From positions 1-21,519 of the forward strand of contig NW_013654508.1 in assembly GCF_000499385.1 (NCBI RefSeq): DNA of 21,519 bases. Direction: 5' to 3'. The notes beneath the pieces were generated by a model. That model worked only from the letters and a program-made list of their open reading frames with translations, was not told where the DNA came from and did no database searches. The position numbers were made by a program, and so were the translations under genes. Below are positions 1 through 11,540 of the stretch, piece by piece. Numbering within the stretch: position 1 is the first letter of the stretch; every line of letters starts with the position of its first letter. Origin of the DNA: Eimeria necatrix. Its lineage: Eukaryota; Apicomplexa; Conoidasida; Eucoccidiorida; Eimeriidae.

Positions 1-1920
1 CGATGCGTGTCGTATACTGTTATTGTCGCTGCTATGCGGCTGTGAGAAGATTGGCGGCAGCCCGTGGCGACTCGCCCTCTTCCTCGCAATAACCTCCATA
101 GCCCAGAACGCACAATGGACGCATCAATGCAGCCTACTAGGAGCCTCACCGAATTCGTCGACCAACCTGAACGCAGAACGCAGAGGTCGATCCAGGCTGG
201 CACCCAACACGGATCAATACTCGAGCAATAATGTTCTGAACTAGTGTCTCGGCAGCAACGCCGGAAAAGCAGAATCTTGCCGTGACGAAGCACACAGCGA
301 GCTTTGCCTCACCTCCTGCCGCCCTCTGAGTATTCTCAGACTCTGCTGCCGTAGTGTGCGATAGTTTGCAACAGCAGAGGGCGGGTTCAACGGAAGCCAC
401 GGGCTTCCCTGTCAAGCGTCAATCCGCTGTTTTCAAGGGAAGTGCATTTGCTCTGAAACATGCAAGCACTGTTCAACGCGGTATGCCTGCATGATCTGGG
501 AAAACGAGCCATCGCCCTGATAGGCGAATAAATCTCTTCCACACCCCGTAGTCTTTACTGCGTCACTTACTCGCGGACTTCCAGTTCTTCCTCATCCCTC
601 ACGCCATGCGTACGTTGCGTGCGTTGAGACGACTTGAAAAGCGTAGTTTAAATGAATATCTGACGATGCAAATAGAACACTGGCGCTCTGTATGGAAACG
701 TAATTCCATCGATACAATGGCTGCGCTTGCAGTTGAAATCGCTGTCAAATCATTCCCGAGCGTACTGACCCAGTTTCGTTGGCATTATTGTGCCACCAAT
801 ATAGGGGTCTAGCTCACGCCTTTTGTCTCAGATGTTGCGTATTTCGGCCAATACAGCAGTCCTTCAGGACAAGCAGGCACACACTCACTAATTGCGTCGT
901 ACGTGCAACGAAACAAAATGTCGAAGTCTAGAGTCTCTAGAAGCGGTGAAACAGCGCGTTCTTTTTGAGTAGCGTCCACACGTCACGCAAGGCAAAGTCC
1001 CTCCTGGTTCGCACTTTCTTGACGGCTGATGGGAAATTGCTAAGATCGCGCTGCGCTTGCACTTTGCAACTAGCTTGTCTAGATCCTCGCCGCCAACGCT
1101 GGTGAATTTATAAATCTTGCATAGTTGCGTTTTCAAATTGAGTGTTACTGGATTTTGATAGGTTATGCTTGCGCTCACGTGCACCATCACGCTCAGGAGC
1201 TTTTGCCCAGTATGACTTTTGTCACTAGAGAACTGGCGGTCATCGATGTTTTCCTTTTTTTCTTTGCATGAGCAAATGGCAAGGGACTAGCCAGTTGCTC
1301 TGCGTGCCAGGTATAAAGTGATGGCTGATGGCAAGCATTCGCCAGGCAGCTGCATTGTTCAAAAGCTGATGAACGTGCGAAGCCTTGCTCAACTAAGCAC
1401 GTGCGTTCTGATCTTGTATAAGATTTATTCTAAGTGACATCCAAGTAGCTCTGCTTCGCGCGCGGATCAGGTCTTGGAAGCTCCAGCCAGACTACTGTCC
1501 GGATCGCGCTGAGTGACCAGCGAAGTCAGCAGCTGAGTTACACAAGGTGTGCGTGCGGACGTGTACGAGCTTTAATATGGTATTACAAATGTGAAGGCCA
1601 TCGTGCTATATTCAAGATGCACTCTACACAAGTACTCAGCTGCAGATGTACGTTCCGTGCTTGTCACCAGAGCGTAAGTATTACTAGTACCCAGAGCAGA
1701 CGTCAATTCAACGCTTGCGCTCATTAACTGAAGAAACGGGATTTGCCAAATCTATCAAATTTCAGAGGACAAAGGTCTCTGCATCCGCAAACTGTGCTGT
1801 GCTTCTGAACTACAGGACAATTACAGTTATGCCCGTAGTTGTGGCTGTGGCTTCACCTTGACATAGTCAATGTGGTAGCTTTCAAAGTCCTTTCTTTGAA
1901 TGTAGATACATTTTTTAGAC
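1..1920. other. Gene-free stretch, no recognised feature
   Basis: Only short open frames occur on either strand (the longest is about 100 codons, minus strand, 888-1190). None has a recognisable domain, and I found no good donor/acceptor pairs joining them into a gene. I see no tRNA-like B box followed by a plausible acceptor stem and no long repeat. It may continue the retroelement-derived DNA seen to its right, but nothing here shows that directly. Confidence 0.5.
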
Positions 1921-2115
1921 ATGGGATTCCAACGTAGAGTGCTCTTTACTAGCCTTTTTGCAGAACCGACAGAGGAGCTAGCCTTCACGCTTTTTACATT
2001 GAAGGTACTTCCTCGAGAGTTCAAAAAAGTGGAGGCAATGCCTGTGGCTTGCCTCTATGCTTGCACTGAAGTACTCCCACATTTTTTCCTGATATCGGGA
2101 ACGGACAGGACGTAA
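1921..2115 (+). mobile_element. Possible Ty3/gypsy RNase H-connection relic (weak)
   Basis: A 64-codon open frame begins GFQRR and continues through AEPTEEL, PREFKK and FFLISGTD. The order and spacing loosely follow the Ty3/gypsy RT-RNase H connection: YYRRFI, then PLTxL, then AFxxLK, then PFxLxTDAS. No catalytic residue set is preserved and the match is by eye to a permissive consensus, so chance resemblance is quite possible. It is listed because better-preserved relics of the same domain lie at 5019-6080 and 7385-7864 on the same strand. Confidence 0.22.
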
Positions 2116-2708
2116 GTACTTCGTGACTTAGTTGTACGGTTGCCTGAGGCTGCAGTGCTTCAAGCGTTTTCTCTTAGCTCCGTTAAGAACCCTCTAGTTT
2201 ACTGTCTTCCTCTAGTCCACTATATGACCAGCAAAATTACATATTCTATCGCGGCAGACACTTGGTTCCCATTATGTTCAGCTGCACTTGCATGTTAATG
2301 GCATTTTCAAGCGAAACAGTTGTGTTGCATCAACTCCAGTAAGTAGGTCTTGATTACAAGAGGTCCAACATCGCAGACGTAGGTAGTCGAGGCCAGCGAA
2401 AAGTAATTCATACGCGTGGCTTACTGAGAAACTGCAATTTGGCGAAAACCCAATATTTGCACCTAGCAATGTTGTTGAAGCAGAGATGGGGAATTCCCCA
2501 CAACGCCTTCACACAAGGTGTTTGCCTTCGATTTGATAGGTTGAAAATCACCTTTTTGGCCGCCTGTAAAAAGTACGCTTCTCATTGAAGTATGCTTACC
2601 TGCTTTTCTGAATGAAAGATAGTGGAGGCAGGTTGTTGTATCTAGTCATGCCCCAGATTATTGTGCCTCAGATGAAGTCGCCCTTGGGTCTGAGCGAGCG
2701 CTTAGCCT
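2116..2708. other. Gene-free stretch, nothing recognised
   Basis: It holds only short open frames, such as a 63-codon one on the minus strand at 2278-2469, with no family signature, repeat or RNA structure that I can support. Confidence 0.45.
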
Positions 2709-2933
2709 TTGGTCCCGATTCCACATAGGGCACTTTTCTACGACGGGCGTCATTTCTCGTTAAACGTCTTTCGAAAAGAGTACTGGGCCTGTTTACGTAG
2801 CGTTTTGGGTAAATTCAGGCATCAAATTTTCTATTTGGTCATTTTTTATCGTAATGCTTCCCAGCACCTTCTAATGGCTTCGTGTTTAGTCCTTAGTATT
2901 TTCCTATTCCTTTGTTTAAAAAATGGATTTTGA
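2709..2933 (+). mobile_element. Possible Ty3/gypsy RT palm-thumb relic (weak)
   Basis: A 74-codon open frame contains LRSVLGKF, then IFYRNASQHL, then VLSIF and LCLK. In Ty3/gypsy reverse transcriptases the matching order is VLxxxLGKF, the YxDD strand, ILIFSKTxEEHL, VLxxL, and LxLKxxKCxF. The YxDD acids themselves are absent. The match is visual only, and a chance open frame remains a serious alternative. Confidence 0.25.
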
Positions 2934-3210
2934 TACATCAAACAAGTTTTGTGGCTGCTCAGCCCACGCATAACGATCTGTTAAGTGACTACAGTCGCCC
3001 AAGGTGCAGTGACTGTGCAGGACAGCCTTGATGCACCTATATAACTGGAAAACTACGCTTTGGCGCCCTGAGCGCTTGAGACTCAACATTGAAGCACAGG
3101 AGATGAATTGGATTCTTCAGGGAAATGCAATCCTTTCGCACTTTCTGAAGCGCTGGCACAAGAACGCCTGAGTGGGCAACACATAAACTGAATGAACAAG
3201 CCTGGCTCGA

Positions 3211-3480
3211 CCGAATCGAAGGTTCGAGCGCTAATATCTGCGGGGCAAAAAGCGTAATGTGCCGCTTGAGACAGGCAGCGCCGTGAGGGCGTTCCAACGC
3301 TTGGTGCATGCAGAAGTAATCAAGGCCGGTCTATCTGGCACTGGATTGGGAATGGAGAGGCACGGCATTTCAGATGACTGCACCGTACATTGTATTGATT
3401 ATGCATTTAAGACCCCCATTCTCGCAAGAAGTACCATAATACAGCTAACGCGAAATGAGCACCTGACTATGTGGCACTAG
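3211..3480 (+). mobile_element. Possible Ty3/gypsy RT palm relic (weak)
   Basis: The open frame from 3259 begins VPLETGSAVRAFQRLVHAEV. This lines up with the gypsy RT palm motif MPFGLTNAPATFQRLMNxV. About 30 residues later comes CTVHCIDYAF, where the YxDD strand (CVVYIDDILI) would be expected, with one aspartate still in place. A stop interrupts the frame just upstream, near 3230. There are no intact flanking domains. The RAFQRL stretch is the best evidence, and overall support is modest. Confidence 0.32.
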
Positions 3481-5018
3481 ACAGGAGGCAACAACAGCAC
3501 GCTCCAAAGAACTCAGATGGTAGCAACATCTCGCAGGGTACGCTGCCGAGATTTTTCTCGTCTTGTGCTAGCGTGAGCCTTTTTCATTCGCCCAGCAGCT
3601 GAACTACTCGATGCTTACCTGCTCCGCAATATAGCGTTCACTTTTAAAAAGGAAGAGAGCGGGGTATATCAATTTTGGCAAGAAGTAGCAGCATGTCTTC
3701 GAATTGATTGTGGGAAGACGGCATAGAATGATGAAAAACGTGCAACGAAACGGACTAATACTGCAAGATAGCCACCAATGAATGAGCGCCACCAATGCGA
3801 CTGAACAGCAACGGCGTGCAGAGATGGCTTTTTTGAGAGTGCGCTTGAACGGACTCGGCGTACTATGAATGAAGGGGCATGAGTTACTTGACCCTGAATT
3901 GTCCGTCATGCAATATGGTGATATAGGCGGAAGGGCATAAAGCGGCATCTGCCTGGGTGGGATAGTACGCTGGCCATCGTGTCGCTTCTGCGAATCCCGT
4001 GAAGATGAGCAATGAGGCAGCTCTCACGGTCATGCAAGGAAGCAGAGTTTAAACTTGTAAGAAATAGCCATCGCGGAGGGCAAACGTGCCAAACAGCGCA
4101 AATATAGTAATGCCCTCATGCATGCAGCCACCACACTGCGCAGCGCCATAAGGGTCTCTCCAAGGTGGAAGCTTCTATTCTAGTTGCACAAAAAAGAAGA
4201 GTACGAACGAACAAATGATGTAAAAGCGGTTTTCCAGTCCGTAACAGGGGTGTGCCGACTATGAAAGGAACTAATATGAAAAGGATTTTCTGCGTTTTTC
4301 AATAAATCACGACGGGCGAAGCGAGGACTGCCGTGGAACGAGGTTGAGAGCACCCGACTACTTAGTGTAGACTGAGGTGTACTGTGCAGCATGGGGTTTG
4401 CTGCAGTCATCGGAGCAGATGTCAAAAGTCAAGCGTCTATACCCCTCCAGAGCACTGGAGCTTTGCCTAGTCTTGCGAACCTGGCTACCGCAGGGCGGTG
4501 AATCTGAGCAAGAGATGGCATCCTTCAAAATGTATGTTCACTTTGGCCAAAGGAAAGAAGAAGCACATCGATTACGTTGTAAGGTGGTGACTGCTGTGGC
4601 GCGGAAATTGTTTTTCAGCTGACCAATTGGGTGAACCTATCCCCTGCGGCTTGATTGTTTGACTGGATCAGCTTACACACATTATTTAATTTGACATCTG
4701 TATTTCAATGATCCGAGGGCCCACGTGAAAGCCAGATGGTGAGGCTTACCGACAGATCGTGCCAGCATAAGGAAAACAGCGGACAAGGGCGGCTTAGCAT
4801 ATGACAGCGGAGAGGAAGGCTCACAATGCTATAGCATGGCCGGTGTCGCGCGTAATTTGGAAGACGGCGATGGAAGACGGCGTTATAGCTTCCTCTAGCC
4901 CGGACTTACCGACCTAACAGTTTTTACGGCGCGCGTGCAGGAAGTGACACAATCTCTGCGGGCAACTTAATAAATTTAAACTTGTACTATTTCCTTCAGG
5001 GTCAAATAGAGGCGACGT
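3481..5018. other. Gene-free stretch with minor repeat
   Basis: Several open frames of 80-115 codons occur on both strands (minus 3604-3948 and 4180-4425, plus 4377-4622). I cannot assign any of them, and they do not join by convincing splice sites. Apart from a 13 bp-period duplication at 4858-4882 I see no structure. The stretch may contain gag/protease-side remains of the retroelement whose pol relic starts at about 5019, but this is not demonstrated. Confidence 0.4.
4858..4882. repeat. Two-copy 13 bp tandem duplication
   Basis: The 12-mer TGGAAGACGGCG occurs at 4858-4869 and again at 4871-4882 with one base between the copies. It is a short local duplication with no evident function. Confidence 0.85.
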
Positions 5019-6080
5019 TTGATGCTATGTGGAGTTCGGCAGGGCCCTCTAGTATCTGCATCGCTGGTGAACAACAAGAACTCAGTCCAACAAATTCTCA
5101 GCTTTGTGGGAACCACAGTTGCTAAACTTACCAAAAACGGCGAGAAGTCGCCGTCGCCACATGCCGAGCTCGAGCATACGCTAATTATCATACTTGGCAA
5201 ATCATAAGAATATCAAGCTATCTTTGACAACGCTATTCCAGTGAGCCTTCTTCCGCGGCGTCCCCACAATAAACCATTCATAATGTCTCCCATCAAACTT
5301 CCAGCATAGCCGATTATTAAGCGCACCTTGACTTCCAAAGACAGAAGATTGCTGAGCTGGCCGATTGTTAAGCACCCCCGAAACTGGCGAACTATTCTCA
5401 GGAACTCTTTCGTGTGCTCTTCAATCATCGTGGTTCCAAAATTCGATGTGGCTTCCAGCGGTAGGAGGACATGCATGGTGTTTAACCATTGAGCGCTAAT
5501 TGCCTCATGATCGTCCCCCACATTTTTATGAACCCTATCAAACCAACACTCAATATGTTTAGGGGAGCCAAATATCCCTTTAAACAGGGCCTAGGAGCAG
5601 GCATTCATCAGGTCAAATGGACAAGGAGAGCCGGTGGGGGGAACAACGCTCTCCTGTTATCGGCGGGGCTGTCCGAGTATGTGGCGCTGCGTTTCGCCCT
5701 TATCGGTGCCTCAGTCACTTTCCAGCACAGAGTGAATGTATTTTTCAAAGCTGTACTGGGTCAGGGTACAGTGTTTTTGCGAACCTGGTCAATGTGTGTA
5801 GAGACGGCTTCGAACTAGCCAGGCGCAATGACCTGAGACAGCTTCTCAGGACCTTCCTCAAGCGCCGATTTTATTGCATATTCTGCTTGTGCAAGTTCGC
5901 CAAACAGGAAATTACCAAGTTCATGAGCCCCAAGCAGAACAGTACTTTACGTACAATCAGGACAGCTCTACCTTACTGACGGCTCCGAAAAACTGGTGCT
6001 ACCTAGTCAGCGCCGACAAAGTTTTGGCACTCACCGACCATCAGGTTCTGACTCACCTTGAGCGAATGCGCACAGTTTAG
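5019..6080 (+). mobile_element. Decayed Ty3/gypsy (chromovirus-like) reverse transcriptase/RNase H relic
   Basis: Conceptual translation across frames follows the Ty3/gypsy pol order. In the first frame EYQAIFDNAIP and LLPRRPHNKPF (from 5208) match the linker before RT. VVPKFDVASSGRRTCMVFN (about 5430-5490) matches the VxKKDGxxRMCVDYRALN motif. In a second frame RGAKYPFKQGLGAGIHQV (about 5560-5620) matches GAKYFSKLDLRSGYHQI, and FALIGASVTFQHRVNVFF matches PFGLTNAPATFQRLMN. In a third frame the thumb helix with LRQLLRTFLKRRF and CKF follows (to about 5935). Finally ADKVLALTDHQVLTHL (about 6015-6060) resembles the RNase H TDHxxL strand. At least three frame changes and several stops break it. 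Both RT metal-binding sites are lost: KLDL has become KQGL, and the YxDD position has no Asp pair. The RNase H match lies only about 40 codons after the thumb, implying an internal deletion. This is a dead fossil, not a gene; the stretch 5019-5207 upstream of the RT linker is assigned by continuity only. Confidence 0.75.
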
Positions 6081-6183
6081 CCCCTCCGCAGCCTTATGGA
6101 TTGACAGCGTGATTAACCAACGGTGAAAAGACATAACTACTTATCTACAAGAGGCACGGAGCCCTTGTACTGATTCGCTGTAA

Positions 6184-6296
6184 AAAAAATTCAATTTACT
6201 CCATCTGAGAATAATAGGGATGCTCCCCATTCACTGTGGAAAAAATTCAGTCTACTCTATCTGCGAATGATTTGGAATGCTACCCAGTATCTCACT
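6184..6296. repeat. Imperfect 56-57 bp tandem duplication
   Basis: Two adjacent diverged copies each begin with an A-run followed by TTCA. They share blocks such as ACTC/ACTC, ATCTG, GAAT and ATGCT in the same order, the second offset by 56-57 bp. The pair begins about 100 bp downstream of the retroelement relic. No gene is present. Confidence 0.7.
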
Positions 6297-7384
6297 TACG
6301 TCTTCAAGACAATTAGCTTCTCTTAAGTAGCAAAAAGTAAGCTTCAACGTCAGTGCAGGACAAAGGGACTTCAACGAGGCTCTATGCAGGTGACCGACGT
6401 ATTCGTGTGCCACCCAGTATCGTCAATGTCGGTGATCAACCCGAAGATACTCTGCTGCCGACACGGCCATAACGGCTCAAAGAGCCGTAGATTATGCTCC
6501 TTTGGCAGTTCAGGCGGCAGCAGCACATGAAAGAGACCCAGCATAAACCCGAAACTAGCGACACCAAACTTCGCCATAGTGAAGGAAGTACCAACAGGAA
6601 TAACACTTAAAGCCACAACAGCAGAAGCAGCGACGCAGCGGCTATCACAACGAGTGTGGCGGGAGCAGCAGCAATTATAACGAAAAGGCAGTTTCACCGA
6701 ACTAATAGCGCCAACGAAGCAGCAGCTGCTGCAACCAAACTGTGAAAACACAGAAGCAGCACGAGCAGCAAGTGGAGTAGCGTGACTGAGCCACCCGCTG
6801 GTGGCTCCATCATAGCGGCAACAAGTGCGAGGGGACAAATAAAGATCTACACTGTCAGCCGGTAAAAGTACATCACCAACAAAACGTCGATCAAGCAGCT
6901 CAGCAGTGGAACGCAGAACAAGCACAACAGCACAAGCCAGCTGCAAAATCTAGTGACAGAAACTGCTGCTAGGTTTAGAATGATAGCCAGGATCAATTAG
7001 GATAGTAAATCCGTATGGAAAAAGTGGAAATAGTCGAGGAGAAAAACAATGCGCTAGTATAGGCAAGGCGGTAGAGGTATTGAAGATCTTGTGTACAGTG
7101 TTGCAGAAAGAGCTCCGGAGATGAGTAGACCCTGTGTGTTCTGATGAGCTGCGTAGGCACTAGCTACTCTGTGGTAGATCAGGGCTATATACATGGGCGG
7201 TACACAGAAGTTGGTAGCGGACCCACCGCTACTCAAGTATTCATCAAGACCTGAGGCTCTTCAAAGTTGCGTGTTTCATTATCTGTCCAAGCAGTTAAGG
7301 TAGCTGAAAGGGCATTTCGGAGAAATATCGAGGAAAGCCGACCACAGCACAGTACAAAAAACCAAGCAGGCGGCTCGTTGATAA
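6297..7384. other. Gene-free stretch with AGC-triplet tracts
   Basis: Positions 6610-6780 are rich in interrupted AGC/CAG triplets on the plus strand, a type of tract abundant in eimeriid genomes. A 191-codon frame open on the minus strand (6371-6946) starts at TTG rather than ATG and spans the triplet tract. It shows no domain and is probably open because of composition. Around 7130-7250 (+) a frame reading YSVVDQGY then PTATQVF faintly resembles the retroelement integrase VVDRxxK and TAxxVAxxF segment. It is too weak to call. Confidence 0.45.
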
Positions 7385-7864
7385 AAACCTGGAAGTAGTG
7401 CTTCGCCGCTCGCACCTTTCTTGGGGCAGAGAGTGACGTACTTGCAGTACTTCTGCAGGGTCTTTTCATATTTGACTTTGCAGCCATTTGCGCCGCCACC
7501 CTGTGTACGCCAGCATGAGTGCACTTTCACCACGAAAAGGGCTTTCACGGTCGCCAAAAGTTGGCATACGCCACCGTAATTACCAGAATTCAACTGCCTC
7601 TATGAGGGTTTCCAGAGAATGCAGTTTTATGAGTTGCCTTTCTTTTGCCTTTCAGTCGCGACGGCTTGCCGGCGTGAACACGCTGTTCATGCCTTCAAGA
7701 AAGTTCTCCATGGTTGCAAAAGATATGAGCTACCCGGATACCTGTTCGAAACATTGCAGCGTTTTACCCTTCACCTTTCAGCTCTGCGAGTTGCTGTCGC
7801 CTTCCTTCGTGTTTTTGTCTGGTTAATTTTCAGTTTACCGAGACGCGTTGAGAGCTCTACCTAG
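7385..7864 (+). mobile_element. Ty3/gypsy RT-thumb / RNase H relic, second copy
   Basis: One reading frame stays open from about 7385 to 7864 apart from a single TAA at about 7577. In order it shows FLGQRVTYLQYFCRVFSYL, like the thumb pattern FSxTxEEHLxHLRxVFxxL; ECTF, like KCxF; AKSWHTPP, like AIxxWPTP; LPEFNCLYEGFQRM, like LRSFLGLxxYYRRF; then HAFKKVLHGC, ELPGY and FTLHLSALRVAVAFL, like AFxxLKxxL, LPDF and FxLHTDASxxAVGAVL. The RNase H catalytic Asp of TDAS is missing. The thumb region is also present in the relic at 5019-6080, so this is a separate insertion. The comparison was by eye against the family consensus. Confidence 0.5.
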
Positions 7865-8435
7865 CTTGTCGTTCCTTTGAGATGTTCCTGACCGGGCATT
7901 TGGTGTGGTGCCGTTCTGTATGATTGTTCTTGAACGTACCTGTAAGTTTCGGTAGTTGTTACAGCGTCAATTTTATGCACACGGTAAGATTCGGTAAGAT
8001 TCCCCTCAGCATGTAGCTGCAAAATTTATAATAATAGTGAGACGAGAAGCACGCTAGGAAGAAATACAGCATGCGGTGTGGATCAGAACCAAGTTACGAA
8101 GGGTCGTAGTGCCATTTAGTAGAAGGCTAATGGAAGATTGCAACAAGAAATTCACTTAGCAGACCCTCAACTGACTAATTTTGCGTCCCTCCAATCCCTT
8201 CAGAAATTTTGCTGGTCTGTAAAGGGAGATTCACGGCAGGCAGCGGAGGCATCTCTGTATGCAAATACACTATACTATCACTACATGCCTCTACGAACAA
8301 ACTCGCAAGTTCAAGTTGTTGCTGCTGAATGAAGCAGAGATGGAGCCTTCAATTTAAAAAGCATCCCTTAACTGCAGGCAATTGTCTGCTGAATTCCGCT
8401 GCAAAGCCGCTCAGTATTGCCCTTATGGCTTGTAT
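7865..8435. other. Gene-free stretch with a 10 bp doublet
   Basis: No recognisable gene is present. The decamer CGGTAAGATT is repeated head to tail at 7982-7991 and 7992-8001. Open frames of 60-65 codons at 8138-8332 and 8329-8511 (+) have no family signature. Confidence 0.45.
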
Positions 8436-8948
8436 TCAACGGTTCTCCCCAAACCCAGCGAAGTTTTTGCCCTGCCAAAGCAACTGGGAAGTATCAGTTT
8501 CTATAGAGTAAGACAAGTAAAATTCGTCCGCTGAGCTATTTTTCACAAAAGCTATCCCGATTTCCGTGACGTGCAACGAGTGATGCATATGGTAGTGCTT
8601 AGCGCCCGTAGGACGGCTACATAAAAGCAGAGTACCATAGAATCTTGTTTCCCATTGGCACGCGCATAGCCGTTGGCATGCAAATGCTTGCCGGATCCTT
8701 GTCTTCTGAAATTTCCCCAATTCCTGTTTTCTTTGGCTAGCTGCTTGCAACGGTGTGTAGCTCTATATTTTGTGAGGATCTATCACCCACAGAAGCACCA
8801 TTCGAGCCCAATCAGGCTGGTAGCCAACAAATAATAGCGTCAGCTCGATAAAAGTGAACAGGCCATCTGGCAGCAGCGCCGCCCAACCCCGCCGGCCATT
8901 CGATCGAAGCGGCAGCAAGCAGCAGTAGCTACAAAATATCATCTGCAT
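8436..8948 (-). mobile_element. Probable Ty3/gypsy integrase-core relic
   Basis: On the minus strand one frame runs from 8948 to 8436 with a single internal stop (8763-8765). In order it reads PDGLFTFIELTLL, like VDRFTKWIELTPL; WARMVLLWVIDPHKI, like VARxLLxxWIxxxGxPxxI; KQELGKFQKTRIRQAF, like CxxLGIxKTRTTAYHPQ; QWETRFYGTLLLCSR, like GQVERFNRTLLxMLR; then SLHVTEIGIAFVKNSSADEF, like HLPxVEFAYNxSVHxSTG. Spacing is close to the integrase catalytic core, but most of the D,D-35-E residues are lost. It lies opposite in orientation to the RT relics, so it comes from another insertion or a rearrangement. The match is visual only and moderately certain. Confidence 0.42.
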
Positions 8949-9453
8949 TGGCTGCTGCTGTGCCGACTACGGTGCGGTTCCTTGAGAAAGTTACTGTAAA
9001 ATGCTGGAAAGACGACCTGTTGGGTAGAGCACGGCTTTTGGCCGCATACAGCAGGCGCAGAGAGGCAGGTGAGAGAGGCCGCCGCTGCTGGTCTGTGCCC
9101 AGAATTGAGTGGTTGCATCCGTGCACCGTAAACGGCCTTATCTGAAGGATAATTTAGAAAACAACTACGTATCTACATTTTCTCTTGAGTTTGGGACTGA
9201 ACTGGGCCATACTACCGTGCTTCTAGAGTTTCCCCCCGGGAAGAGTGGCTGTGTGCACACGTGCTGCTTGCGTCCTGTACTATATTTCGCCGGCCTCTGC
9301 GCCGTGTACTTGATTACTGTGTCTAGATCCGTGCAGTAGTATTGACGGGGCTTCTAGTGAGAAGCTTGGGCATCAGCTGACTCCTTCCGAACCCCTGTGC
9401 GGTTTCCCCTCACCCCCAGCCCTGTAGTTCATACATCAACAACTGAAGTAGAG
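8949..9453. other. Upstream region of calmodulin
   Basis: No coding sequence is recognised. This should hold the calmodulin promoter and 5' leader. A pyrimidine-rich run ending in CACCCCCAG at about 9419 resembles a 3' splice site 35 bp before the ATG, so a 5' UTR intron is possible. No TATA box or other core element is convincing. Confidence 0.4.
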
Positions 9454-10610
<1,157 letters not shown>

Positions 10611-11540
10611 AACGTTTTCAGTTCCCCTAACACAACAGTACTCAGGGGGCACCACGTGGCACCCAAAACAAGCAAAGCGGAGGCCATGTAAACAGCTGTG
10701 TGCATGCCTCCGCCGCCTCGTAACGTATGTGAGGAAAGTTACGCATTGGAACCTTTTGTGGGTCCAGGGGACGGTGTTTTCTATGGGGTCGTTTAAGTGC
10801 CCGCAGCGGTTGCCCTTGCCGCAGTGTTCCGTTATCACTTGCAGCTAGCTGGTGGGTTTGGGGCCATTCCAAGCACAGGCAGGCGTGCCGAGCTGGCCTG
10901 TGGCAGGCTGGCCGGGCGCTGGCGGGTGGTACGACTTTTCCCCTGCACACTCTTAAACTTTTTGGCAAGAGGGTGACATTATGGGAATTGGAGTTGATGC
11001 TGTAGCGCCATCTCCGTTGGCAGCTCCAGTGCTCTGGCCCAGACCTCTTGCACACCCCGATTTGCGGGCCCCACCTTCATGCTGTAATACAGGGTTGTCG
11101 TTAACTTGAAACGGGGCCCCAAATCTCAGGAGGCTCAATACGAGGGACAGGACAATGGCGGCTGACACGCTTGGTCCGTCTTTATTGCTTGATGCCAGAA
11201 GGCTTCCGTGCGTACATACTAGTGGCATACTAGCGCTCCGCCGATGCAGAGGAAACAGCGGTAGACGCAGAAGTTCAGCTACTACTGAGACACAGCTACT
11301 GCGAAATTGGGAAGCTATAGTTTAGAACTGTATGCTGCCGTTTCACAGACAGTGCCGCGAGCTTGCAGACGCACTACAAGTGCACAGTGGGCAACGGCTG
11401 GCTCAGCCTTCGGCGCTACGCATGTACGATGCATGCATGTAAGAAGCATATGATTTAAAAGACTCGAGGTTTTTAGGGAAGAGTGACGCACACGGCCCGA
11501 CAGGCCGTACGCGCGCACCCCTTAGAAGCGCAATTCGGTT
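10611..11540. other. Convergent 3' region between calmodulin and RPS20
   Basis: Calmodulin reads into this 930 bp from the left and RPS20 from the right, so it should hold both 3' UTRs and polyadenylation sites. Open frames here (for example minus 10642-11055) have no recognisable domain. GCATGC hexamers occur at 10702 and 11431. No further gene is supported. Confidence 0.55.

Noticed and set aside
6371..6946. 191-codon minus-strand open frame
   Set aside because: It begins at TTG, spans an AGC-triplet tract, has no recognisable domain and no splice-linked neighbours. It is most likely open because of composition.
7130..7252. Plus-strand YSVVDQGY...PTATQVF resembling integrase VVDR...TA
   Set aside because: Too short and too few fixed residues. 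It is kept only as a note in the description of 6297-7384.
8600..8720. Alternative minus-frame reading with EDKDP and GNKILWYSA that resembles integrase SDRDP and LGTKL
   Set aside because: Another frame of the same strand matches the integrase core over a much longer stretch with better spacing. Both cannot be right, and the shorter one is probably chance.
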